A stretch of DNA of 64,000 bases from contig JASMLC010000004.1 in the NCBI GenBank assembly GCA_030748895.1, positions 62,001 to 126,000 of the forward strand, written 5' to 3'. The translations under genes and the position numbers were made by a program. Shown here piece after piece: positions 15,652-24,133 of the stretch. Numbering within the stretch: position 1 is the stretch's first letter; each line of letters opens with the position of its first letter. The stretch is from Candidatus Poseidoniia archaeon (GTDB taxonomy: Archaea; Thermoplasmatota; Poseidoniia; MGIII; CG-Epi1). The notes beneath the pieces were generated by a model, which was not told where the DNA came from, ran no database searches, and saw only the letters and a program-made list of their open reading frames with translations.

Positions 15652-16263
15652 TCAGTAGCGTAACCTGCGCCGGCAGGCAATTCCCAGCAGCAGGGCAATG
15701 GTGAGGATTGTCGACAGGCCCGGGCTTTCCTCTTCGTAGCCACTGCCCTTTGACGTGTATTCAGCTTCATTCCAGTGGTCTTCTTCACTCGCTTCGCCGT
15801 CACCATTCACGGCGTTCCCTCTCAGCGTAAACGATACACGTAACGAATCATCAGCAGGCGCCACCCACTCAACTTTCCAGCTCCGCTGGTCGTTGCCCTC
15901 AGAGTTGTGGGTCAGCGAGCCATCCTCTTTTTCCTGTGTGTTCGAATCTACTGAAGAAAGGTCACCAGCGCTTGCCTCGAGGTTGAAGCCTCCCTGGTTC
16001 GTCGGATTAGACGTGACCTCGGGACCACCAGACAGCGCGACTGTCAGATTGTAGCGGACTCCAGCGTCATACGTAGCGGGCAGTCCCGAAAGCGTCACCA
16101 TGAGGTCACTGGCTGGCGAGCTACTGTGGCAGATGCATCCACTCTTTGAGTCATCAACCGAAATCCCACCACTGTAGGAACTAGCGTCCGGGAACGTGAT
16201 AACTGCCACAGCAATTATCAGGACCCAAGCTAGCACAGTGCCCCGGAGTGGGACTTCATCCAT
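15652..16263 (-). CDS. Exported choice-of-anchor-V-like protein with C-terminal sorting signal
   Basis: 203 residues. Signal helix (about 8-24), then GCICHSSSP (Cys43, Cys45, His46), followed by a beta domain resembling the Reeler or choice-of-anchor V family (GLPATYDAGVRYNLTVALSG). Related proteins usually carry CxxCH at this place; here only one residue separates the cysteines, so normal heme c attachment is unlikely. The C-terminus is SPGLS, a hydrophobic stretch and CRRRLRY, like an archaeosortase signal. The ATG at 16263 overlaps the coxA stop as TGATG, so it is made with the oxidase and may be an accessory surface protein. Confidence 0.65.
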   Translation of the reverse strand: MDEVPLRGTVLAWVLIIAVAVITFPDASSYSGGISVDDSKSGCICHSSSPASDLMVTLSGLPATYDAGVRYNLTVALSGGPEVTSNPTNQGGFNLEASAGDLSSVDSNTQEKEDGSLTHNSEGNDQRSWKVEWVAPADDSLRVSFTLRGNAVNGDGEASEEDHWNEAEYTSKGSGYEEESPGLSTILTIALLLGIACRRRLRY

Positions 16264-17774
16264 CAATCAGAATCACTCCATTCCAGTGTGCTGGCGCCCC
16301 AGGGGTTGCTACCTGCTTGCTCGCCGTGACTCAAACTCCTGACAAGGTTATAGAGGAAAACCAGCTGTGCCAAGAAGGCAATTACGGCGCCAATTGTGGC
16401 CACGAGGTTGTAGAGTTCCCAGGTCACCTCATCGTAGATGTAGACGCGGCGAGGCATGTCAGTCAGCACGAAGAGTGAAGCGAAAAGCAGGAGCCCGAGC
16501 ACTGTGCCCCAGAAGTGGATTTTGCCCAGCTTTTCGTCCAGGAACCGACCGAACATCCGAGGGAACCAGTAGTAAATTCCACCCACGACACCCATTACTA
16601 CGGCGCCTAGCGTGTAGTGGAAATGTGCTACAATATAGTAGGTCCCCCTCAGGTGGTAGTCGATTGCGGCTGATGACAGGAATACGCCTGTCACGCCCCC
16701 GATGACGAATACGGCCACAGCACCCAGAGCAAACAGGTTGGCAGTGGGGAAAGTGATTCTCCCGCCATACAGCGTTGCTATCAGGCAAATCATTAACACT
16801 CCGAACGGAATCGAAATCAGCTCGGTGGTCACGCTCATGAACTCCCTCAATAGCGGGTCAATGCCAGTGATGAACATGTGGTGGACCCAGACGATAACAC
16901 TGAGGGCCGTTCCGACAATGAGCGAATAGATGATGTAGCGCTTGCCATAGAGCGGCTTGCGGGCAAATACTGGAATTATCTCAGCTACAATCCCCAGTTC
17001 CGGCATCAGCACCACGTAAACCTCAGGATGGCCAAAGAACCAGAACAGGTGCCCCCACAGGATTGCGCCATTCGTCGAGTCCGCGAAGAACATCGTCCCG
17101 AAGATGCGGTCACCGACCAGCATCAGCAGTGCTCCTAGCAGGGCCGGGAAAATCACCAGCATTAGCACCACCGTGAACAGCATGGTCCAAGTGAAAATCG
17201 GCATGTCCCAGAGGCTCATTCCCGGCTTGCGGTGGTTCAGGATTGTGACTATGAAATTGATGGTTGAAGCCGTCACCGACATCACCAGCAGTACCAGCCC
17301 CGCGCCAGCCAGGTTAACTCCATTGCCGGGACTGTACTCGAGTGAGGTCAGCGGCGAATAGAAGGTCCAGCCCACGTCGGCGGCCCCACCTAGCAGGAAT
17401 CCCGAAGCAGCTACCAGCCCTCCGAGCAGGAACGCCCAGAAGCTGAACGCGTTCAGTCGCGGGAACGCCATGTCCTTCGCCCCGATCTGCAATGGGACCA
17501 TGTAGTTCGCGAAACCGAAGGAAAGCGGTGACGCGAAGAAGAGCACCATCACGGCACCATGCATGGTTACGATTGAGTTGTAGAACTCACCTGGCTCTCC
17601 CGGTCCCCAGTCGAGCAGGGCCGTCCCACTATTGGGCTGGTAGAGCTGTAGCCTAATCAGCAGCGAGAGCGCGAGGCCGATAAATCCGAACAGGAGTGTG
17701 GCGAAGAAATACATCAAGCCGACATCCTTGTGGTTGGTGGTTGAGAGCCATCGCTTCAGTACGACTGTGTTCAT
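16263..17774 (-). CDS. coxA: Cytochrome c oxidase subunit I
   Basis: Catalytic heme-copper subunit, 503 residues, about 12 helices. Heme a ligands are His72 (TMHGAVM) and His386. CuB ligands are His249, His298 and His299, with Tyr253 in the HPEVY motif for the His-Tyr cross-link. The heme a3 ligand is His384 (VAHFHYTLG). Glu251 in HPEVY marks an A-type proton channel. The terminal oxidase reduces O2 to water and pumps protons. The gene order coxC-coxB-coxA with 4-bp and 1-bp overlaps indicates one operon read leftward. Confidence 0.98.
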   Translation of the reverse strand: MNTVVLKRWLSTTNHKDVGLMYFFATLLFGFIGLALSLLIRLQLYQPNSGTALLDWGPGEPGEFYNSIVTMHGAVMVLFFASPLSFGFANYMVPLQIGAKDMAFPRLNAFSFWAFLLGGLVAASGFLLGGAADVGWTFYSPLTSLEYSPGNGVNLAGAGLVLLVMSVTASTINFIVTILNHRKPGMSLWDMPIFTWTMLFTVVLMLVIFPALLGALLMLVGDRIFGTMFFADSTNGAILWGHLFWFFGHPEVYVVLMPELGIVAEIIPVFARKPLYGKRYIIYSLIVGTALSVIVWVHHMFITGIDPLLREFMSVTTELISIPFGVLMICLIATLYGGRITFPTANLFALGAVAVFVIGGVTGVFLSSAAIDYHLRGTYYIVAHFHYTLGAVVMGVVGGIYYWFPRMFGRFLDEKLGKIHFWGTVLGLLLFASLFVLTDMPRRVYIYDEVTWELYNLVATIGAVIAFLAQLVFLYNLVRSLSHGEQAGSNPWGASTLEWSDSD

Positions 17775-18517
17775 GCTGACCCTCCATCATAGAGATTGGT
17801 GTAGTCATCTGGTTCTACAATCACCAGAGTGCCTTTCATATCGGCGTGATCTGCGCCACAGAGTTCCATGCAGTAAATGGGATATTCTCCGGTATTAGAT
17901 GCATCAAACCAGATTACGTTCGGCTCTGTGTCGCCTGGAATGGCATCAATCTTCAGCCGCAGGGCAGGAACGGCAAAATTATGCCAGACGTCATCCGAGG
18001 TCACCTCCAGAATGACCGTGGTGTCGGTTGGCACTGTGAGGGTGTCGTATGACTTATTGCCGCTGGGGTACTCGAACTCCCAGAAGTACTGCGCGCCAGT
18101 CACTTTCACAGTTACCTGTCTGCTCGCCATGCCTTCATCCGGGTTCTCGTAGAAGTTGACCATGTCAATCGTTCCAATTGTGAGCCCCATCAGGATGACG
18201 AATATGCCAGCTGTAACTGCCCAAGTCCAGGCCGGGTCTCCCCGGTGCTTGGGGATTTCGCCCAGCTTAGGGGCATCAGCAGGTTCGAAATCTCCCTCCT
18301 TGGCGCGGAACTTGAATAGGAGCCAGCCCATCCAGCCATACACTACGAGGGTGACGATACCACCAATCAGGGTATAGATGCTGAACAGCCTGTCATACTT
18401 CTCGGCATGAACACCGGTTGTACCGGTGCTAACACAGGATGCGCAGGCAGTAACCTCGCCTGCAAGCAGGATTATGACACCGAGTGCGCTGGCAATGGCG
18501 AGTGTAATTCTCCTCAT
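17771..18517 (-). CDS. coxB: Cytochrome c oxidase subunit II
   Basis: 248 residues. A signal-like N-terminus containing CASCVSTG could be a lipid-attachment Cys, but this is uncertain. Two membrane helices (about 45-70 and 95-117) follow, then the cupredoxin domain. CuA ligands are complete: His179, Cys216, Glu218 (backbone), Cys220, His224 and Met227. The soluble donor may be one of the blue-copper proteins encoded nearby rather than cytochrome c; that is inference. It overlaps coxA by 4 bp and coxC by 1 bp. It differs in sequence from the subunit II at 1-537. Confidence 0.96.
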   Translation of the reverse strand: MRRITLAIASALGVIILLAGEVTACASCVSTGTTGVHAEKYDRLFSIYTLIGGIVTLVVYGWMGWLLFKFRAKEGDFEPADAPKLGEIPKHRGDPAWTWAVTAGIFVILMGLTIGTIDMVNFYENPDEGMASRQVTVKVTGAQYFWEFEYPSGNKSYDTLTVPTDTTVILEVTSDDVWHNFAVPALRLKIDAIPGDTEPNVIWFDASNTGEYPIYCMELCGADHADMKGTLVIVEPDDYTNLYDGGSA

Positions 18518-19239
18518 TAGAGTACCTCCAGGTAGACGAAAAGAAGAATGAACACCCAGACTGCATCAACGAAGTGCCAGTAGAGCACGATGCTCTCCGG
18601 CAGTTGCGTTTCCTTGTGGAGCGAATCCGTCCTTGCCAGCCAGTGCAGGATGCTGAGGACCACGATACCCACCAGCACGTGTAGGCCATGCAGGCCGGTA
18701 AGCGCGAAGAAGGCGGTCCCGAAACTGGATTCCTGCGTCAGTCCAGCCTCATAGAGTGTGAAGTATTCGTAGCCCTGCCCGATTAGGAAAAGTGCGCCCA
18801 GTAGGATTGTGACTGGCAACCACATTGAATCAGAGGACTCGCTAAGTGACCGGTGAGCCGTGTAGGCACTTAGGAACAGGAAGAGGGAAGTTAATCCAAC
18901 AAAAGGCATATCGAATTCGACTGTTTCAGGAGGCCAAGAATCAGCCGAATAATGGCGGGCCCAGAACCAGAATGTGAAGAAGACTAGGAACACCAGAGCC
19001 TCCGTGATAACGATGATTATCGTAGCGTAGTAACCATCTCTCCATCCACCCGTTTTACTCCAGGACCATAGTTCTACTTCTTCGCCAATCCAGTGCCAGA
19101 GCCCATATACTATTATGACCAAACCTAGTGGTAGCAAGGGCCATGCTAGGAGTCCGGCTAGTAGCAGCGCGATAGCTAACGCAACTAGGATTGGTTGGAA
19201 GCTGTCATGCTCGTTTTCTGGGTCGAGATTCGAACTCAT
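18517..19239 (-). CDS. coxC: Cytochrome c oxidase subunit III
   Basis: 240-residue, roughly seven-helix subunit that stabilises subunit I. Family blocks include YATIIIVITEALVFLVFFTFWFWAR, GTAFFALTGLHGLHVLVGI and the terminal YWHFVDAVWVFILLFVYLEVL. It is the first gene of the operon, with a TATA-like palindrome about 55-65 bp upstream that is shared with the divergent V4R regulator. Confidence 0.95.
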   Translation of the reverse strand: MSSNLDPENEHDSFQPILVALAIALLLAGLLAWPLLPLGLVIIVYGLWHWIGEEVELWSWSKTGGWRDGYYATIIIVITEALVFLVFFTFWFWARHYSADSWPPETVEFDMPFVGLTSLFLFLSAYTAHRSLSESSDSMWLPVTILLGALFLIGQGYEYFTLYEAGLTQESSFGTAFFALTGLHGLHVLVGIVVLSILHWLARTDSLHKETQLPESIVLYWHFVDAVWVFILLFVYLEVL

Positions 19240-19331
19240 GGTTGAGCATTACCTCTTAAACAACGTAACTATACGTTCTTACCAATACATACCTATTTAT
19301 AGGTTTGGTTTTATGTTCACTTATCTAGAAA
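19240..19331. promoter_or_regulatory. Divergent cox/regulator promoter with two palindromes
   Basis: AT-rich 92-bp spacer. Two inverted repeats are visible: AACGTA-acta-TACGTT at 19262-19277 and ACCTAT-tt-ATAGGT at 19291-19304. The second contains TATA-like sequence on both strands, so a protein bound there would block both directions. The first lies where the coxC transcript should start. The divergent gene encodes a winged-helix/V4R regulator, the obvious candidate to bind them; this is inference. Confidence 0.6.
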
Positions 19332-20075
19332 ATGAATGGAGACGACTTCGACCTCTACAACACGCCTCGGGGGCTGAAGCCCATCACCAGTCCCATCAAG
19401 CGGGGAATCCTGAACTTGCTCAAGGACAGCCCGCGGACCCAGCGGGAAGTCATGGCCTCGATTGGGCGAGCGCAGTCTACGACTGCGCGTCACCTGCTTG
19501 AACTGGAAGCGGCGAGTCTGGTTAGGTCATCGGTAGACCCCGCGGACTCCCGGCGCAAGGTCTATCACCTCACAGGGCGGCTCGCTGCCACGGGTGGAGG
19601 ACCCACTAATGCCTTCTCCAGCTATTTTACCCAGACCGTCCGCAATGGACTGGCCAATGATGCACCACTGATGGAGCGCATCAACCACGGCCTGCGCTAC
19701 GTTACCCAATCATGGGGACTCTCGCTCGACTCGATGCTGCGCGAAGTGGGGCACGATATCGGAATCCAGATGGCGGAAAGCCTTGACAGCAGTGCGGAAC
19801 TGGATGCCGTGATTGAGAGTCTTGCAACGCTCTGGGAGGATAACAAGATGGGGCTCATCGAGAAACATCAGGATAATCCACTGGTCCTGCGCATAGACGG
19901 AAACTACGACTGCACCGGCGTCCCCGATGTGGGCAAGCCGCTCTGCGCTCTCGACGAAGGCATCATGGAGGGTGTCCTCTCGAACTCCATCGGTGGTGAC
20001 TGGAAAGTCCGTGAATTCGCCTGCCACGGCACCGGGCACGACCACTGCCTGTTCAAGGTCGAGCCCCCCTGGTGA
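19332..20075 (+). CDS. Winged-helix (ArsR-like) regulator with C-terminal V4R ligand domain
   Basis: 247 residues. The N-terminal HTH (about 18-75: KRGILNLLKDSPRTQREVMASIGRAQSTTARHLLELEAASLV) is followed by a basic wing. The C-terminal part (about 110-244) fits a V4R domain (4-vinyl reductase type), with Cys194, Cys205, Cys231, His232, His236, His238 and Cys239 as candidate metal or cluster ligands. V4R domains bind small hydrophobic or metal-linked ligands. The divergent arrangement with coxCBA suggests it controls oxidase expression in response to redox state, metal or a small molecule, and perhaps itself. Confidence 0.82.
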   Translation: MNGDDFDLYNTPRGLKPITSPIKRGILNLLKDSPRTQREVMASIGRAQSTTARHLLELEAASLVRSSVDPADSRRKVYHLTGRLAATGGGPTNAFSSYFTQTVRNGLANDAPLMERINHGLRYVTQSWGLSLDSMLREVGHDIGIQMAESLDSSAELDAVIESLATLWEDNKMGLIEKHQDNPLVLRIDGNYDCTGVPDVGKPLCALDEGIMEGVLSNSIGGDWKVREFACHGTGHDHCLFKVEPPW

Positions 20076-20108
20076 GACCTAGTTCGCCGACCTTCCGGAA
20101 ACCGTTCC

Positions 20109-20451
20109 ATGAACCCGCTGCTAGAAATCCTGCTGGTTTCAATGCGAGATGCGTTCCGGCAGGTTGCAGTTTTCGTAGCGGTAATGGTGCTGCTCTTCTC
20201 CTGAATCCAGTACCGCACGGCAGGTGGACTAGTTGAATTACTGCAACGAAAAAGGCGCTGGCAGCCACTGACTGGTGCACTGATGGGGCTGACTCCCGGC
20301 ACTGGCGGCACACGCTATCTCACAGGATGGCGATGCGCTCTTTCCGCTGCTGGCGCGCAATCGCATGGCGTCGCTCTGGGCGACTATCCATACCACTGTC
20401 CCGGCACTGCTGGTCGGCACTATCCTCTACCTGCTCGACTTCAGCGCCTGA
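20109..20451 (+). pseudogene. Decayed multi-helix permease (putative manganese/ArsP_2-type transporter remnant)
   Basis: This region (20076-20536) has no intact gene. Reading from the ATG at 20109 gives MNPLLEILLVSMRDAFRQV and a helix, then an in-frame TGA at 20202. The same frame continues IQYRTAGGLVELLQRKRRW and GALMGLTPGTGG, resembling the N-terminal part of 10-helix putative manganese/ArsP_2 permeases. After 20326 a frame shifted by +1 reads GDALFPLLARN and VPALLVGTILYLLDFSA, then TGA at 20449-20451, as in the middle of that family. The intervening region and the rest are missing. So: one stop, one frame change and a large deletion. The family name is from memory of motifs. Confidence 0.55.
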
Positions 20452-20460
20452 TGGCCCTTA

Positions 20461-20536
20461 CGCCATATTTATTGCATAAATAATACAATCAGATTACAAT
20501 CATAATCTTTTTATAATACATTGTATCGGCCATTCC
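20461..20536 (+). promoter_or_regulatory. AT-rich promoter with three nested palindromes upstream of the metal operon
   Basis: The box TTTTTATAAT (about 20508-20517) lies about 25 bp before the ATG at 20537, predicting a leaderless mRNA. Inverted repeats: ATTTAT-tgc-ATAAAT (20467-20481), GATTA-6-TAATC (20492-20507) and ATACA-t-TGTAT (20516-20526). The last sits between the TATA box and the start, an ideal repressor site. ACAATCA also occurs twice as direct repeats. The ribbon-helix-helix protein encoded in the operon is the likely binder. Confidence 0.55.
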
Positions 20537-20791
20537 ATGAGCGAATGGAATTACACCAGTTGCTCGAAGCCCTTCGATTCAGTCGAGGAGGCGCTCGAGT
20601 TCATGCAGGCGCGAAAATTCTCCGGGCAGGTGCTGAAGCGGACCGAAGAGTACACCGCAGTCTGCCCGACCTATCCCGAAGGCTACTACCCCGACGCGGT
20701 TTCCGTCGCGTCCTACGCGCCGGAGAGCGGGGTGACGCTCGCGGCCGACGAAGGCGAGGCTACAGCCGACTGCTGTGGGAGCTGCTGCTAG
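20537..20791 (+). CDS. Small Cys-tailed protein of unknown function
   Basis: 84 residues, no family recognised. An N-terminal alpha/beta region (WNYTSCSKPFDSVEEALEFM...) precedes an acidic segment and the terminus DCCGSCC. Cysteines are at 9, 43, 79, 80, 83 and 84. The clustered C-terminal cysteines suggest metal binding. It is first in an operon with a metal-sensor-like RHH protein (1-bp gap) and a ZIP transporter. It could be a metallochaperone or metal buffer. That role is inference. Confidence 0.7.
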   Translation: MSEWNYTSCSKPFDSVEEALEFMQARKFSGQVLKRTEEYTAVCPTYPEGYYPDAVSVASYAPESGVTLAADEGEATADCCGSCC

Positions 20792-20792
20792 C

Positions 20793-21035
20793 ATGGGCCG
20801 CCGCTCGCACTACGCGATTACCAAGGTCTCGGCCGACCTGCCGGCGGCGCTGGTACAGCAGCTGGACGGCTGGAAGGGAGAAATCCAGGGCATCAACCGC
20901 TCGCGGTTGATTTCGGACCTGCTGCGCTGGGCGCTCGACCGCGGGGCGGTTGACGAGCTCTACCCGGAGTGCGAGTTCGACCACAAGCACGCTGACGCCG
21001 AGGCGGATTGCGGCTGCCACTGCGTGACCTGTTGA
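20793..21035 (+). CDS. Ribbon-helix-helix regulator with Cys/His-rich tail
   Basis: 80 residues from the ATG at 20793. The N-terminus HYAITKVSADLPAALVQQLDGW forms the beta strand and first helix of an RHH fold. GINRSRLISDLLRWALDRG is the second helix, with the usual N/R-S-R cap. The tail has Cys60, His64, His66, Cys73, Cys75, His76, Cys77 and Cys80. It therefore looks like a NikR-style idea in miniature: an RHH DNA-binding domain with a metal-binding end, but far shorter than NikR and without its ACT domain. It probably represses this operon in response to Zn or a similar metal. Confidence 0.75.
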   Translation: MGRRSHYAITKVSADLPAALVQQLDGWKGEIQGINRSRLISDLLRWALDRGAVDELYPECEFDHKHADAEADCGCHCVTC

Positions 21036-21037
21036 CG

Positions 21038-21805
21038 ATGGACGACCAGACCTTTCTCTTTCTGCTGGCGGCCATCATGTTCGCCGGCGCGCTGGCGTTC
21101 GGCTACATCCCGCTCGGCTTCCGCTTTTCCCACGCGCGGCTGGAGCAGTTCATGGCGCTCGGTGCCGGGGTGCTGGTCGGCTCCGCCTTCCTGGTCATCA
21201 TCCCCGAGGGGCTGGAGCTGACGCTGGGCGCGGCAGCCGGAATCGCGCCGCTGTTCCTTGGTGGCGCAATCCTGGCCGGCTTCACGCTGATGCTATTGCT
21301 CGAGTTCTTCGGGCTGCCGCACGCAGTCCACCACGAGGCGGACCGCGAGCTGCTGAGCCTCTCGGCAACCATCGGACTGATCATCCACGCCTCGGCCGAC
21401 GGGCTGGCGCTAGGCGCCTCGGTCACCAGCAGCACCGAGACGGGTCTGATTGTCTTCGCCGCCATCATGCTCCACAAGGGGCCGACCGCCTTCGGGCTCG
21501 CCTCCTTCCTGGCGCACATCGAGACCGGGCCGGCGCGGTCGCGGCTCTACCTGCTGCTCTTTGCGCTGACGTCGCCGATTGCCGCAATCCTCGCCTTCTA
21601 CACGCTGCGCGACAGCGCGCTAGCAAGCGACGACAACGTGGGTCTGGCACTGCTCTTCTCGGCCGGCACGTTCCTCTACGTCGCAACGGTCGACGTGCTG
21701 CCCGAAGTGCACAGCCACGACCACGAAGGCGAGTCACCAACCAGCTTCGTCATCCTGGGGATGCTGCTGGTGCTGATAGTCGCGCTGCTCGGGCCGGGGC
21801 ATTAG
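21038..21805 (+). CDS. ZIP-family divalent metal transporter
   Basis: 255 residues, about eight helices, inner membrane. Helix IV carries IIHASADGLALGASV and helix V carries MLHKGPTAFGLASF, the positions of the metal-binding H-x-x-x-(E/D)-G and HKxPxxxG motifs of ZIP proteins. A His-rich piece (VHSHDHEGE) is near the C-terminus. The family imports Zn, Mn or Fe into the cytosol. The ATG at 21038 lies 2 bp after the RHH stop; an upstream in-frame start would overlap that gene. Context suggests Zn-responsive regulation. Confidence 0.88.
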   Translation: MDDQTFLFLLAAIMFAGALAFGYIPLGFRFSHARLEQFMALGAGVLVGSAFLVIIPEGLELTLGAAAGIAPLFLGGAILAGFTLMLLLEFFGLPHAVHHEADRELLSLSATIGLIIHASADGLALGASVTSSTETGLIVFAAIMLHKGPTAFGLASFLAHIETGPARSRLYLLLFALTSPIAAILAFYTLRDSALASDDNVGLALLFSAGTFLYVATVDVLPEVHSHDHEGESPTSFVILGMLLVLIVALLGPGH

Positions 21806-21848
21806 CGCCGCCTGAAAGCCTAATACCGCCCGCCTGAAGTCAGCGGAG

Positions 21849-22744
21849 ATGCGACCCGCACGCGCGCTGCTGGCCGGGATGGTCGACTACGCCGGACTCT
21901 TCCCGCCGGCGCAGCTCCCACTGGACGATGCGGTGCGCGAATACGCTGCGCACCTCGGCGACGCGGAAGCGTGGATGCTGGGGCGCTTCATCATCCCGGC
22001 GCAGCGGCTGGGCGAGCTGGAACCGCACCTCAGGGCGTTCCCGGAAACACTGCGAATCGCCGCGCTGGGGAAGGGCGGTCGTTCCGAAGACGAATATTTA
22101 AAGAATATTGACGCCGACCTCGCCGCCATCAAAAGCTTTCGCGCTGCGCACGGCGACGCGGTCGCGGTCGAGAGTTTCGAAGCGCGGCTGCCGCCGCTGC
22201 CGGTCGCCGCCGACTTCGTCGCGGCAGTCGCGGAGCGGCTGCGCGGGGCCGGGCTGGCGCAGTTCCACGAGTTCGCGGTCGGCGACCATCTCGAAGCGAC
22301 GCTGGCAACGCTCGCCGCTGCCGGGGCAGGAGCGAAGCTGCGCTGCGGCGGCGTGAGCGCCGACGCATTCCCGGCGCCCAAGCAGGTTGCGCGCTTCATC
22401 GTCGCCGCGCGCGACGCCGGCGTCGCCGCCAAGTTCACCGCCGGGCTGCACCATCCGGTGCGGTACTTCGACGAAACCGTCGGGACCGAGATGCACGGCT
22501 TCCTGAATCTTTACGTCGGCGGGATGCTGGCGCACACGGCGGGGCTGGGCTGGCAGGAATTGGCGGGAATCATCGCCGACCAGTCGCCCGACGCGTTCGC
22601 GCTGACCGGCGTCGGCGTCGAGTGGCGCGGGCGGCTGGTGCGCGCCGAGGATGTAGCGCGGCTGCGCGAAAACGCGCTGCTGGGGCAGGGGAGTTGCTCT
22701 TTTGCCGAGCCGGTGGCTGACCTGCGCGACATAGGATGGCTCTG

Positions 22745-22745
<1 letters not shown>
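21849..22745 (+). CDS. Uncharacterised protein coupled to fumarylacetoacetase
   Basis: 298 residues, cytoplasmic, no signal or helix spans. It opens with RALLAGMVDYAGLFPPAQLPL and has alternating beta/alpha segments (PETLRIAALGKGG, AVAVESFEARLPPL, AQFHEFAVGD, AKLRCGGVS, VAAKFTAGLHHPVRYFD), suggesting a TIM-barrel-like fold. Conserved-looking polar spots are KFTAGLHHPVR and EMHGFLNL. I recognise no named family. It shares TGATG with the fumarylacetoacetase start, so the two are coupled. A role in maleylacetoacetate isomerisation or a neighbouring tyrosine-catabolic step is a hypothesis only. Confidence 0.7.
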
Positions 22746-24025
<1,280 letters not shown>

Positions 24026-24070
24026 GTCCTCGCGCGCACGCCGGGCGCAGGGCGCGTTCGAGATAGCGCT

Positions 24071-24078
24071 TATATAAA
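24071..24078 (+). promoter_or_regulatory. TATA box of the oligosaccharyltransferase gene
   Basis: TATATAAA in GC-rich DNA. Archaeal spacing predicts transcription near 24100. This is downstream of the GTG at 24086 and so favours the ATG at 24134, with a leader of roughly 35 nt. Confidence 0.6.
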
Positions 24079-24133
24079 CCAGCGAGTGGCGCCCCCTCCG
24101 TCCTCCGTTCCGAAGGGCATCCAGGGACTCAAC

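Noticed and set aside
15652-16263. Heme c binding by the CICH motif
   Set aside because: Covalent heme c needs CxxCH or close variants; here only one residue separates the cysteines.
24086-24133. GTG start for the oligosaccharyltransferase
   Set aside because: It lies only 8 bp after the TATA box at 24071-24078, so it would precede the predicted transcription start.
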